The notes under the pieces are model-generated. The model saw only the letters and a program-made list of their open reading frames with translations. It searched no databases and had not been told where the DNA came from. A program made the position numbers and the translations under genes. From Treponema sp. (GTDB lineage: Bacteria; Spirochaetota; Spirochaetia; Treponematales; Breznakiellaceae), in contig WRLP01000002.1 in the NCBI GenBank assembly GCA_009777535.1, forward strand, positions 1 to 64,000: a stretch of DNA of 64,000 nt, read 5' to 3'. Every line of letters begins with the position of its first letter. Positions within the stretch are counted from its first letter, which is position 1. This document shows positions 15,984-25,273 of this stretch, piece after piece.

Positions 15984-16793
15984 GTGGAATTTACGCAGCG
16001 AATAGTAGTGCGCGGCGGCGGCGATCTTGCAACAGGCGTGGTTCAAAAGTTCCACCGCGCAGGGTTTCCCGTGGTGATACTGGAAACAGCAATCCCCACG
16101 GCGATTCGGCGAGGGGCGGCGCTTTGCGAAGCGGTGTATGACGGCGTTGCGCAGGTGGAAGACATTATGTGCCGTAAAATAAATAAAATTGATGAGATTG
16201 AAAGCTGCAGGCGGGCAGGGGAAGTTCCGCTGCTGATAGACCCGTTAGGTGAAACAATACGGAATATTGGGCCGTCTGCAGTAATAGACGCAATTCTGGC
16301 CAAGAGAAACCTCGGTACAAATATGGACATGGCCTGTATTACAATTGCACTGGGGCCGGGTTTTTGCGCCGGGGTTGACGTACATGCCGTAATAGAAACA
16401 ATGAGGGGCAATGACCTTGGCAGATTGATATTGAATGGTTGTGCTAAAGCTGATACAGGTATTCCCGGCGACATAGAAGGAAAAAACGCCGAGCGTGTTT
16501 TGCGCGCTCCGGTGAGCGGAACCATTGTGTGCCGCAAACAGATCGGCGATGTTGTAGAACATGGCGAAATTGTGTTTGCCGTATGTACAGAGGCCGTAAA
16601 AGCTCCGTTCACCGGCCTTCTGCGTGGATTGATCCGTGACGGAATTGATGTTCAAAAAGGAATGAAGGCCGCCGACATTGACCCGCGCACTGACGTGGAT
16701 TGGCGCGCGATTTCTGACAAGGCCCGCTGTATCGGCGGCGCCGCCCTGGAGACATATTTTTATTTACAAAACAAAAGGAGAGATTCCTTATGA
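15984..16793 (+). CDS. yqeB: YqeB-like selenium-dependent molybdenum hydroxylase maturation protein
   Basis: A 269-residue protein starting at GTG behind GGAGG. The N-terminus is Rossmann-like (RIVVRGGGDLATGVVQKFHRAGF), with ITIALGPGFCAGVDVHAVIETMRG near residue 118. The C-terminal half (about 165-230) is a biotinyl/lipoyl-like beta barrel (RVLRAPVSGTIVCRKQIGDVVEHGEIV). This is the EF2563/YqeB family encoded with selenium-dependent xanthine dehydrogenase or nicotinate hydroxylase systems. It overlaps the XdhC gene by 4 bases. Confidence 0.82.
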   Translation: MEFTQRIVVRGGGDLATGVVQKFHRAGFPVVILETAIPTAIRRGAALCEAVYDGVAQVEDIMCRKINKIDEIESCRRAGEVPLLIDPLGETIRNIGPSAVIDAILAKRNLGTNMDMACITIALGPGFCAGVDVHAVIETMRGNDLGRLILNGCAKADTGIPGDIEGKNAERVLRAPVSGTIVCRKQIGDVVEHGEIVFAVCTEAVKAPFTGLLRGLIRDGIDVQKGMKAADIDPRTDVDWRAISDKARCIGGAALETYFYLQNKRRDSL

Positions 16794-17590
16794 TTCAAGA
16801 TGTTCTCGCGTTTGCCGCGCGGCATACCGCTGATGGTAAAAAAGCCGCCCTGGTTACAGTTACTGCGACGCACGGCAGCTCTCCCGCCAGTCCCGGACAG
16901 GTTATGGCTGTATTGTCTGATGGTACAAGTGCCGGGACTGTCGGCGGCGGGGAGTCGGAACACCGTCTGATAAAACAGGCTGTTCAGGCAATAAAAAACG
17001 GTTCGGCCGTGTTCCGGTTTTCATTTGACCACGCCGAACATGGAATGTCATGCGGAGGCGGTATGGAAGGTTTTATAAATGTCCTGGGAAGTCAGGCGGG
17101 ACTGGCGATTTTCGGCGGCGGCCATATCGCGCAGAGCCTGGCAAAGATAGCGGCTCTTACCGGATTTTTCGTAACAGTAATCGAGGATCGCAGGGAATTT
17201 GCCGAATGTTTTGACAGCGCTCGGTTTGTTATTTGCAACCCGGAAGAATACGAAAAATCCGATCCGGTTGCCGGCTGCGATTATGCCGTTATTTGCACAA
17301 GGGGGCATGAGACTGATGCCGAGGCTCTGCGCTGGTGCCTGAAAAAGCCTCTTAAATACACCGGCATGATAGGAAGCGCCGCGAAGGTGAAAGAGGTTAT
17401 GGCAAAAATGCGCGGCGAAAGCGTTCCGCAGGAATTACTTGATAAAGTTTACGCCCCGATTGGATTGAACATAGCGGACGAGGCGCCGGCTGAAATTGCC
17501 GTTGCCATTCTTTCGGAAATTTTGCTTGTTAAAAATACCGGGACATTGGAGCACAAACGGACTCACTTGCCGAAGCCGCAGTTGGGGTAG
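16790..17590 (+). CDS. XdhC/CoxI family hydroxylase maturation factor
   Basis: A 266-residue XdhC. The N-terminal XdhC/CoxI domain has ALVTVTATHGSSPASPGQVM near residue 23, with HAEHGMSCGGGMEGFINVL near 83. The C-terminal Rossmann domain starts LAIFGGGHIAQSLAKIAALTGF near 105, and GMIGSAAKVKEVMAKMRGES lies near 193. XdhC proteins bind molybdenum cofactor, guard its sulfuration and insert it into xanthine dehydrogenase-type enzymes. No such enzyme is encoded in this window. The gene is third in the yqeC-yqeB-xdhC run and converges on the MoeA-like gene with a 28-base overlap. Confidence 0.9.
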   Translation: MIQDVLAFAARHTADGKKAALVTVTATHGSSPASPGQVMAVLSDGTSAGTVGGGESEHRLIKQAVQAIKNGSAVFRFSFDHAEHGMSCGGGMEGFINVLGSQAGLAIFGGGHIAQSLAKIAALTGFFVTVIEDRREFAECFDSARFVICNPEEYEKSDPVAGCDYAVICTRGHETDAEALRWCLKKPLKYTGMIGSAAKVKEVMAKMRGESVPQELLDKVYAPIGLNIADEAPAEIAVAILSEILLVKNTGTLEHKRTHLPKPQLG

Positions 17591-18582
17591 GTACAAGCCG
17601 CGCAATTCAGGCAAAGACCGCCGTGCCCCAACACGGCAAGATCATCGGCGGTAATTGGCACATCTGCCAACAATCTGGGAAGAACAATGTCAAAAATTGT
17701 CCGCCTGGCATACATAACGCAGCCAGGCAGTCCCATAACAGGAATTTTCCCATCAAAATAAGCAAGCATAAACATCGCTCCTGGCAATACAGGCGCGCCG
17801 TAACTTACAATGTTCGCTCCTGTATTTTTTATTGCCGCAGGTGTGCGGTCATCAGGGTCAACGCTCATGCCGCCTGTGCATATAACCATATCAGCGCCGT
17901 TTTGTATCATCGACAGGATACTTACCGTTATTTCTTCCGGTGCATCAGGTAAAATAATTTTTGATAAGACTGCCGCTCCGTATTCTTTCAATTTTTCCTC
18001 AACCACAGGAGAAAAGGAATCCAAGATTCGATTGTAAAAAACTTCATTGCCGGTGCTGATAATGCCAACCTTTTTCGGAATGAATTGACGCAGTGTAAAC
18101 AGCGGTACACCGCCGCCGATTGCCCGCGCTTCAGCCATTTTTTCCTTGCTGATAACCAGAGGAATGATCCTTGTGCCTGCCAGCTTATCTCCTTTTTGAA
18201 CAGGAAATCCGCTGTGGCGAGTTGCGATCATCATCTCTCCAAGGGCATTAATGGCGTGTAGACGAGAGGTGTCGACCAGGAAAACACCATCACAACCGGC
18301 GATGATATCAATTTTCCCCTCTTTTATTTCATTAGGGTGCATATTATCACCTGCGCAAAGTTTGTATAAAATCTCCGCAGCCTCGTTTTCGTGAAGCATA
18401 CCTTCCCGGGGTTCCCAGACAAACAGACTCTCCTTGCCCAGTGAAAGCAACACAGGAATGTCTTTTTCGCTAACCACATGTCCCTTGCGAAACGGAGTGT
18501 CCTTTGTAACGCCGCCGATTATGCGAGTAATATCATGACACAGTACATGCCCGACAGCGTCCGTTGTTTTTATCTGCTTCAA
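17563..18582 (-). CDS. MoeA-like molybdopterin-binding protein with a Cys-rich tail
   Basis: A 339-residue protein with MoeA-like N-terminal parts (DAVGHVLCHDITRI, FRKGHVVSEKDIPVLLSLGK) and a C-terminal MoCF domain (KVGIISTGNEVFYN near residue 172, MVICTGGMSVDPDDRTPAAI near 234, GAPVLPGAMFMLAYFDGKIPVMGLPGC near 260). The last 15 residues carry CLNCAACTYPNCGFG (C-x2-C-x2-C-x4-C), a likely metal or iron-sulfur site absent from MoeA itself. Proteins of this type accompany XdhC-type maturation clusters. It follows modB on the same strand and is probably in its operon. Confidence 0.82.
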   Translation of the reverse strand: MKQIKTTDAVGHVLCHDITRIIGGVTKDTPFRKGHVVSEKDIPVLLSLGKESLFVWEPREGMLHENEAAEILYKLCAGDNMHPNEIKEGKIDIIAGCDGVFLVDTSRLHAINALGEMMIATRHSGFPVQKGDKLAGTRIIPLVISKEKMAEARAIGGGVPLFTLRQFIPKKVGIISTGNEVFYNRILDSFSPVVEEKLKEYGAAVLSKIILPDAPEEITVSILSMIQNGADMVICTGGMSVDPDDRTPAAIKNTGANIVSYGAPVLPGAMFMLAYFDGKIPVMGLPGCVMYARRTIFDIVLPRLLADVPITADDLAVLGHGGLCLNCAACTYPNCGFGK

Positions 18583-18602
18583 GGTGATCTCCCTGTTATG
18601 AG

Positions 18603-19262
18603 CTACTGACGGCCTGGTTTCGGCTGCAATAAGTTAACCGCCACCAGCACCAGAGCGCTGATACTGATACTGACAAGCACCCATTTAAGCGCGGCGGAAT
18701 CGTTGCCTGTGCGCCAAAAATGATACACCGTGGTAGGTATGGTCGCCGTTCTCCTTGGCGTATACCCGATGAGCATACTCGTAGCTCCATACTCACCGAG
18801 GGCGCGGGCAAAAGCCAGAACGGTACCTGCCAACATTCCCTGACGGCATATCGGCATACGGATCCGCCAGAAAATTACAATATTGCCCACGCCAAGCGTT
18901 TTGGCGGCGTCTACAAGAGTTTCATCAAAACTTTCAAATGCGCCTCTCGCCGTGCGGTACATCAGCGGAAACGCGACTACAGCGGCGGTAAGTATGCCTC
19001 CGTACCATGTCATCACGAATCTAATACCGAACTGCGCCAGAAACATGCCCAGGGGGCGTCTGTTTCCAAAAAGCAAGAGTAAAAAGTAACCGCAAACTGT
19101 CGGAGGAAGTACCAGGGGAAGGGTGAATAACGCATCAATAATTCCCTTTATTATACGCGATAAACGCGACACATAATATGCGGCAAAAATACCGATGAAA
19201 AAAACAATAATCGTACTAACTACAGCAATGCGAAGTGAGTTCCAGAGCGGAAACAAATCCAT
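18603..19262 (-). CDS. modB: Molybdate ABC transporter permease
   Basis: A 219-residue ModB with about five transmembrane helices. The inner-membrane permease signature is EYGATSMLIGYTPRRTATIPTTVY near residue 158, following the EAA-type loop DAAKTLGVGNIVIFWRIRMPICR. It follows modA by seven bases. The ATPase ModC is not encoded next to it or anywhere in the window. Confidence 0.9.
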   Translation of the reverse strand: MDLFPLWNSLRIAVVSTIIVFFIGIFAAYYVSRLSRIIKGIIDALFTLPLVLPPTVCGYFLLLLFGNRRPLGMFLAQFGIRFVMTWYGGILTAAVVAFPLMYRTARGAFESFDETLVDAAKTLGVGNIVIFWRIRMPICRQGMLAGTVLAFARALGEYGATSMLIGYTPRRTATIPTTVYHFWRTGNDSAALKWVLVSISISALVLVAVNLLQPKPGRQ

Positions 19263-19269
19263 ATAGCCA

Positions 19270-20112
19270 TTACCTCTCCGTAAAGGCCGGAGAAAACCCC
19301 ACTTTTCTAAACACGGTTATTGCTTCGTCGCCTGTCAGATAATCGAGAAACGCCTGGGCTGCGCCGGAGTTTTTACTTGTTTTAAGAACAGCCGCAGGAT
19401 AGATTACCTGTCCGCACATTTCCAGGGTAGCGGTATCAATAATTTCCAGTCCGGCGCTGAATGCGTCGGTGCTGTACACAATGCCGCAGTCTACGCTGGC
19501 TTCCACAACCTGCGTGGTTACTTCTTTTACATTTGTACCGTATGTTAACACACCGGAAATTGAAAGGGCAACTTCATTTAACCGGAAGTATTCGAAAATC
19601 ATTTGCGTATACTGGCCTACAGGAACATCACTGTTACCCATTGCCATCAGGATACTTCCGCTTTTAAGTTTTTCCGCCAAATCATAAAAGCTGCCTACAC
19701 TCTTGGGGTTGCCCTCCGGAACAACCAGTGCTACCTTATTCTCCAGCAGATTGATCCGTGAGGCTTCAAGAATAAAATCCAATCCTTCCGTGTTTACGTT
19801 AGGTGATGAGGTGATATCAAGCTGATCCACCTGTCTTATTCCCGCCGAAATGAAAAGGTCGCAGTCCGCGCCTTCCTGGATTTGAGTTTTAAGCGTGCCC
19901 GAAGAGTCAAAATTGAACACCAGCGTTACATTAGGCGAGGCTTCCGCATACAGGCCTGATATTTCCTCCAGCGTTTCAGTCATTGAGGCGGCGGCAAAAA
20001 TGATAAGTTCGATGTTTCCCGCCGTTTTTGCAGCAGATTTTCTAGTGCAGGCTACCGCACTTAACAAAAGAATGGTTGTAAGTGTAAATATGATGATCTT
20101 TTTCATAGACAT
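19270..20112 (-). CDS. modA: Molybdate-binding lipoprotein/periplasmic protein ModA
   Basis: A 280-residue binding protein of the molybdate transporter. The signal sequence ends LLLSAVACTRKS, with a lipobox-like LSAVAC, so it is probably a lipoprotein, common in spirochaetes. Ligand-binding segments: ELIIFAAASMTETLEEISGLY near residue 35, FNFDSSGTLKTQIQEGADCDLFISAG near 66-91, NKVALVVPEGNP near 125, and VDCGIVYSTDA near 207. It precedes modB and follows a Gfo/Idh/MocA gene by nine bases. Confidence 0.9.
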   Translation of the reverse strand: MSMKKIIIFTLTTILLLSAVACTRKSAAKTAGNIELIIFAAASMTETLEEISGLYAEASPNVTLVFNFDSSGTLKTQIQEGADCDLFISAGIRQVDQLDITSSPNVNTEGLDFILEASRINLLENKVALVVPEGNPKSVGSFYDLAEKLKSGSILMAMGNSDVPVGQYTQMIFEYFRLNEVALSISGVLTYGTNVKEVTTQVVEASVDCGIVYSTDAFSAGLEIIDTATLEMCGQVIYPAAVLKTSKNSGAAQAFLDYLTGDEAITVFRKVGFSPAFTER

Positions 20113-20121
20113 ATCTCCTTA

Positions 20122-21141
20122 TTATTTCCATGCCCTTACGGCATTTAGATACTCGATTACACGCAATCCGTCTGCGGAGCTGGAGCGTGGTATGGTTCCC
20201 GGATTGCGGGCGCAAAAACATGCGTCTTTTATCATGTTGGAGAAATAACCCGTGGGGCCTGTGAAGGTTTCACCGTTTTTTTTAAGAGAGCGAAATTTTT
20301 CCGCATAGGGGCTGGGCAGGCTTTCCCAAATTTCAAATACATTGTTGCCAATATGCAGACGGCCTTTTTCGCAGGAGAACTCCATCTCGAAAACCAGGTG
20401 ATCGCGGCCGGCGCCGATTTCCATTATCACCGGAATTGGCATGGGGTTACAGCTGCCTGCATCAATTTTTTCTTTTAACAGATTGCCTTCCAGCCAGGCG
20501 GTTCCGGAAGTGGAATGTAATTTTGCACCCCATCTTTTTTTGTGTTTTAATACCGAATCTGTTAAAAACATAATCGCGTCTGCCAAATGTGTTCCGTCAT
20601 GCCAGAAAACATCGACAAGCCGTTTTTTGATGCCCATACAGAGCTTTGCATTTACGCACAAAAGCCTGCCCAGTTTTTCTTCGGCTAATACAGCTCGTGC
20701 TCTGATATAATCCTGCGAATAACGGCGCTCATGGTTTGTGATTATAACAGGGAAACCATTGTTTGAATTGGCCAGAGCCGCTATTTTCCGCGCTTCTTTT
20801 ATATTATCTGCCAGGGGTTTTTCGCAGATTATTACCGGAACTCCGTAATTTGCCGCCAGGCGGCAGTAATGATAATGGCTGTCGCCGTGGGTAGCAATTA
20901 CAAGTATCTGCGGAGCATGAGCGCTTATCATTTCAGCGGCATCGGCGTAAACGGGCACATTCCATTTTTCTGCAAAAAGACTGCAGCGTTCCGCGTCCAT
21001 ATCGCAGCCTGCGACAAGAATACAGTCAGGATCGGCGGCAATTGCTCCGGCGTGGGTACATGGTTTTTCCCTCAGCTTATCATCTTCAAGCAGGCTTGCG
21101 ATCCGGCCCAGGCCGATAATGGCGGCCTTCAGTTTTTCCAC
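20122..21141 (-). CDS. Gfo/Idh/MocA family oxidoreductase
   Basis: A 339-residue NAD(P)-dependent oxidoreductase. The Rossmann part begins KAAIIGLGRIASLLEDD, and the family motif EKPLADNIKEARKIA lies near residue 101. The substrate-binding domain has a catalytic-type His in FWHDGTHLADAIMFL near 178. The family acts on sugars, inositols and related compounds; the substrate cannot be read from the sequence. It lies between the RND efflux operon and modAB on one strand with very short gaps, so it may be transcribed with either. I see no molybdenum link in the protein itself. Confidence 0.85.
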   Translation of the reverse strand: MEKLKAAIIGLGRIASLLEDDKLREKPCTHAGAIAADPDCILVAGCDMDAERCSLFAEKWNVPVYADAAEMISAHAPQILVIATHGDSHYHYCRLAANYGVPVIICEKPLADNIKEARKIAALANSNNGFPVIITNHERRYSQDYIRARAVLAEEKLGRLLCVNAKLCMGIKKRLVDVFWHDGTHLADAIMFLTDSVLKHKKRWGAKLHSTSGTAWLEGNLLKEKIDAGSCNPMPIPVIMEIGAGRDHLVFEMEFSCEKGRLHIGNNVFEIWESLPSPYAEKFRSLKKNGETFTGPTGYFSNMIKDACFCARNPGTIPRSSSADGLRVIEYLNAVRAWK

Positions 21142-21143
21142 TG

Positions 21144-24100
21144 TTATTCCGCTGTATCCGGCATTTCTGTCAAAACGGCATTTTTCACTTTATTACGCCT
21201 GGAATTAAGAACCGAATACATAACAGGAACGATAAAAAGCGTCATAAAAGTACTGACGCCAAGGCCGCCGACAAAGGTTTTGCCGATGGGCTGAATTGTA
21301 TCGGCCCCTGCTCCCGGAAAAAAGGCGATGGGAACCATGCATAGGATTGTTGTAAAACTCGACATAAGAATTGGGCGCAGCCTCCTGCGGCCTGCTTCAA
21401 GACAGGCTTCATGGACCTTCATGCCGCGGGAGCGCAGAGTATTTGTATAGTCAACCAAAACAATTCCGCTGTTAACGACAACACCTATACAGGCAATAAT
21501 GCCGATAACAGAAAACATGGACATGGCCTGGCCGGTGAATTTGTATATCCATATAACGCCGATAAAAAGCATCGGAATGGTAAAAAAAATAATAAATGGG
21601 TCAACAAAGGATTCAAACTGGCTTGCCATGACTCCAAAAACAAGGAAGATGGCAACGGCGATAATTACCAAATACTGCCTGAAGTATGACTGAATTTCCT
21701 GAGCCTCTCCAAGGAAACGTACCGTTACGCCCTCACGGGGAATTAAGTTTTGTTTTATTGTTTCTTCAAGGCGCCCCTGCATTTCGGTCGCCGCGATTCC
21801 GGGCGCTAGATCACCTGTTACGCGAATAACGCGTGCCTGCTTTTCATGGCGGATTGAAGTTGGGGCGCGGCCTTCGACAATTCTGGCAACATTGGACAGT
21901 GGAACGCGCGTCCCCCCCCGGCTCATTACAAAAACAGCGTCAAGGTTTGGCAGGCTCATGCGATCTTCTGCACGCAGCCGCACCTGAACGTCCAACAGCC
22001 TGTCTCCGCGACTCATTGTGGTAACATTGTTCCCGTCCATTGCCGTACGAATTTCGTTCGCTATCGACGTAAGCGAAAGTCCAAAGCTCGCCGCCCTGTC
22101 CCTGTCAATTTCGATCCGTAACTGGGGCGCGCCTTCATCAATATTTATTGCCGGATTTTCTATTTCCGGCAGATTACGGGTAATTATCTGCAAAATTTCA
22201 TCGGCAGTGTCCATTATAGCGTCATAATTTCTGGAACTTACCGCGATATCTATGGGAGAGCCTGATCCCATGCCGCGCCCCGCCCTGAAACTTACCTGTG
22301 CGCCCGGGATCGTGTTTATAAAGGGAGTCAGTTTGCGGATTATTATGTCAGGAGTGTCTGTCTGCTGGGCCGGCGGAGGAAGCGTTATCTGAATAGAGCC
22401 CTGGTTTGTACCGCTGCGCTGTGCTGTCAGGATAATATTCCGGTATCCGTCTATTTCCTGCTTTATAACATCCTGTATATCAAAAAGCACCTGCTCGGTG
22501 ACATCAATTGCCGTTCCCCTTGGCATTGCCACATTAATGTTTACATTATCATCGGTACGCATTCGTGCGTACAAATTCATGCCGATGCCGCCGAACTGCA
22601 ACAGGGAATAAATTAAAACAAGAAGTATAAGAACAAGCAGTATAACCCTGTGCGAAAGGCAGTATTCAAGTGCAATACGGTATTTATTTTCAAGGGCGCA
22701 GAGAAAGTTTTCTATGCTGTCATCTATTTTTTTAATAAAACGATTTTTCAGGGGTTTCTGTTTGCGGGTATTAAGGGGAAGAATTGAACCGCAAAGACTG
22801 GGAACAAGGGTTACGGCAACAATGATTGATACAATCAGGGATATAACCACGGTAAAAATAAGATCGCTGAACAATAGCCCCATTTCACGCAGGTTATTTT
22901 TATAAATGATAAGCGGAATGAACACACAAACTGTTGTGGCGGTGGAAGCGGTAATGGCCCTGAGCATCTCACGGCTTCCAAGAATTGCCGCAACAGCGGA
23001 CTTGGCACCCCTTTCCCTGTACATATGAACGTTTTCCAGGATTACAATAGAGGCGTCTACGGTCATTCCCATTCCCATGATCAAGCCTGTCAGGGTAATC
23101 AGATTCAGTGTAAAGCCGAAAACTGACATGGACATCAATGTAAGAAGAAGTGAAATGGGAATTGAAAGGCCGACAATCAAAGTTCCCCTTATATTTCTTA
23201 AAAAAAGCAACAATATCAGCATTGCCATGAACGCGCCCTGGAATGCATTGGAATAAACCTGATCCATCGTCGCCCTGATCATTGAAGTGTTATCTGAAAG
23301 CACTTCCAGTGTTATGCCCTGGGGCAGGGAAGTGTTGATATCTTCGAGGGCAGCCCTTACGTTATCTGACACTTTTATCTGATTGCTGTCGCTTTCGCTG
23401 GTAACCTGAATGTATACGCCGCTTTGGTCGTTAACATGAACCCTGGAGGCGTTTTCGTTGTAGCCAATGCCCACATCGGCAACATCTTCCAGGCGCACTG
23501 TTTGTGAACGATTTGCCTGCCCTGCGCCTCCCGAAGAAGTGGTAACGGTTTTGACCACCAGCCGCTTTATCTGGTCGATGTTTACCAGTTCCTCGACTGT
23601 CATAATCTGATACTCACGGGTGCCGCGCCTGAGGTTTCCGCCGGAAGAAAGAATGCTCTGCCCTCTCAGCGAATTTGATATATCGTTTAATGTAAGGTCA
23701 AAGGCCGCCAGGCGGTTAAGGGAAACTTCCACCCTTACAATTTGTGTAGTACCGCCTGTAACATCGGCGGCGGCCACTCCTTCTATGCGTTCAATTGCGG
23801 ATTGGATTTCATCTTCTGCGAAAATCCGCAGTTGATCCGGCGGATAGTTGCCGCGTACAACAAGGCGCATAATCGGCATGGCGCTCATATCAAAGCGCCG
23901 CACTATGGGGGTTTGAACATCATCTGGCAGTGAGTTAACAAGGCGGTTCACAAGTATTTGGGCGTCGGCCACCGCCTTGTCCATGTCGGTACCGTAGGCA
24001 AACTCCAGGGAGATAACACTCATTTCAAACTGGGAATTGCTGGTCATGTTTACAAGCCCCCTGGAAGATGAGAGGGATCGCTCCAGCCGTTCAGTTACAT

Positions 24101-24284
24101 TGCGTTCAACGTCCGCGGGGCCGGCGCCCGGAAAGCGGGTAAACACAGAGCATACCGGACGCTGAACAGAAGGGTAAAGATCAACTGCCAGGTTTGGGAC
24201 AAGGGTTGCGGCGATGCCCAATGCCAGGCCGTACAGTATAACTATTGTAACCGGCCGCTTTACTGAATACCCGGATATATTCAT
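21144..24284 (-). CDS. RND efflux transporter permease (AcrB/MdtB type)
   Basis: A 1046-residue inner-membrane RND pump of the hydrophobe/amphiphile type. It has a first transmembrane helix at about 12-32, a large periplasmic loop, a TM2-6 group at about 340-550, a second loop, and a TM8-12 group at about 860-1030. TM4 shows the proton-relay region TLTGLIMGMGMTVDASIVILENV, but with a single Asp where AcrB has a DD pair. It exports amphiphilic compounds with the adaptor and outer-membrane genes that follow (upstream in transcription). It lacks the GAE..P-rich specificity loops I would need to name a substrate. Confidence 0.93.
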   Translation of the reverse strand: MNISGYSVKRPVTIVILYGLALGIAATLVPNLAVDLYPSVQRPVCSVFTRFPGAGPADVERNVTERLERSLSSSRGLVNMTSNSQFEMSVISLEFAYGTDMDKAVADAQILVNRLVNSLPDDVQTPIVRRFDMSAMPIMRLVVRGNYPPDQLRIFAEDEIQSAIERIEGVAAADVTGGTTQIVRVEVSLNRLAAFDLTLNDISNSLRGQSILSSGGNLRRGTREYQIMTVEELVNIDQIKRLVVKTVTTSSGGAGQANRSQTVRLEDVADVGIGYNENASRVHVNDQSGVYIQVTSESDSNQIKVSDNVRAALEDINTSLPQGITLEVLSDNTSMIRATMDQVYSNAFQGAFMAMLILLLFLRNIRGTLIVGLSIPISLLLTLMSMSVFGFTLNLITLTGLIMGMGMTVDASIVILENVHMYRERGAKSAVAAILGSREMLRAITASTATTVCVFIPLIIYKNNLREMGLLFSDLIFTVVISLIVSIIVAVTLVPSLCGSILPLNTRKQKPLKNRFIKKIDDSIENFLCALENKYRIALEYCLSHRVILLVLILLVLIYSLLQFGGIGMNLYARMRTDDNVNINVAMPRGTAIDVTEQVLFDIQDVIKQEIDGYRNIILTAQRSGTNQGSIQITLPPPAQQTDTPDIIIRKLTPFINTIPGAQVSFRAGRGMGSGSPIDIAVSSRNYDAIMDTADEILQIITRNLPEIENPAINIDEGAPQLRIEIDRDRAASFGLSLTSIANEIRTAMDGNNVTTMSRGDRLLDVQVRLRAEDRMSLPNLDAVFVMSRGGTRVPLSNVARIVEGRAPTSIRHEKQARVIRVTGDLAPGIAATEMQGRLEETIKQNLIPREGVTVRFLGEAQEIQSYFRQYLVIIAVAIFLVFGVMASQFESFVDPFIIFFTIPMLFIGVIWIYKFTGQAMSMFSVIGIIACIGVVVNSGIVLVDYTNTLRSRGMKVHEACLEAGRRRLRPILMSSFTTILCMVPIAFFPGAGADTIQPIGKTFVGGLGVSTFMTLFIVPVMYSVLNSRRNKVKNAVLTEMPDTAE

Positions 24285-24295
24285 CGGTATCTCCG

Positions 24296-25273
24296 CTATT
24301 CCACGATCCTGACAGGATCGCCGGTTGAAAGAAAGTTCTGTCCCACGCTTACAACCCTGTCTCCAAGATCAACTCCGCTTAACACTTCAAAAAAATCTTC
24401 GTTTTCTATTCCCAGTTCCACATTATGCCGCTGCGCAATATTGTCTTCATCGACGGTAAACACAAACCAGGAGCCGTAGGAGTTAATTGCCGATACCCTG
24501 GGAATCAGCGGCACATTATTTCTGCTGTTTGTAACCAGGGTGATGGTCGCGAACATACCCGCTTTAATCCGGGAATCCTGGCCGTTTTGCCCCTGATTTA
24601 TAAAACGAAGATGTATCCGCAGGGTACGGCTGGAAGGATCGAGCACAGGGCTTATTTCCACTACCTCGGCCAAAAATGTTTCGCCCGGTACGGCTTCCAG
24701 TTGAACCTGCGCCCTAAGACCCGGCCTTATGGTCGAGACAAATCGTTCCGGTACAAAGGTTTCCACAAGCAGGGAAGTAAGGTCTCCAACAACATAAACA
24801 GCCGACTGGGTAGTAAGGGTATCGCCGATATTAAAGGGCGCCTGCAGAACTGTTCCAGAAATGGTAGAAATAACCGGACTATGGGAATAAACCTCTCCCG
24901 GCCTGGAAGGATCCACCATTGCAACTGTCGAGCCGCCTGTTACACGATCTCCAATCCCAAGCCTGGCTTCTACAAGTTTCCCGCTTACGGAAGGAAATAT
25001 CGAAACCTGATTGCGGGCAAGCACATCGCCGTTTATTACAACGCTCTGTTCAATAGTGCCCTGTTCAACATTTGTAACCCTTACCACTGTTGCGTTACGC
25101 GCCGACTGCTGGGGGCGGGCTGCGCCCTGCGTTACCTGTCCGCCCTGGCCGGCGGGGGGGGCGGCAGTTTTCTCAGGACGCAATATTGTGAAAGCGATGA
25201 GAGCTGCAAACAAAACAACAAGACAAACTATTACCACGGTTACGTTTTTACCTTTTTTCACTTGAAACTCCAT
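24296..25273 (-). CDS. RND efflux periplasmic adaptor (HlyD/AcrA type)
   Basis: A 325-residue membrane fusion protein. It has an N-terminal membrane anchor (VTVVIVCLVVLFAALIAFTIL) and a linker rich in Gln/Ala/Pro, then barrel-sandwich halves (VNGDVLARNQVSIFPSVSGKL near residue 80; STISGTVLQAPFNIGDTL near 135) with almost no coiled-coil hairpin between them. Beta-barrel and membrane-proximal domains follow (VQLEAVPGETFLAEVVEISP). It would link the RND pump to the TolC-like channel in the periplasm. It overlaps the TolC-like gene by 26 bases. The missing hairpin makes it a short adaptor. Confidence 0.9.
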   Translation of the reverse strand: MEFQVKKGKNVTVVIVCLVVLFAALIAFTILRPEKTAAPPAGQGGQVTQGAARPQQSARNATVVRVTNVEQGTIEQSVVINGDVLARNQVSIFPSVSGKLVEARLGIGDRVTGGSTVAMVDPSRPGEVYSHSPVISTISGTVLQAPFNIGDTLTTQSAVYVVGDLTSLLVETFVPERFVSTIRPGLRAQVQLEAVPGETFLAEVVEISPVLDPSSRTLRIHLRFINQGQNGQDSRIKAGMFATITLVTNSRNNVPLIPRVSAINSYGSWFVFTVDEDNIAQRHNVELGIENEDFFEVLSGVDLGDRVVSVGQNFLSTGDPVRIVE

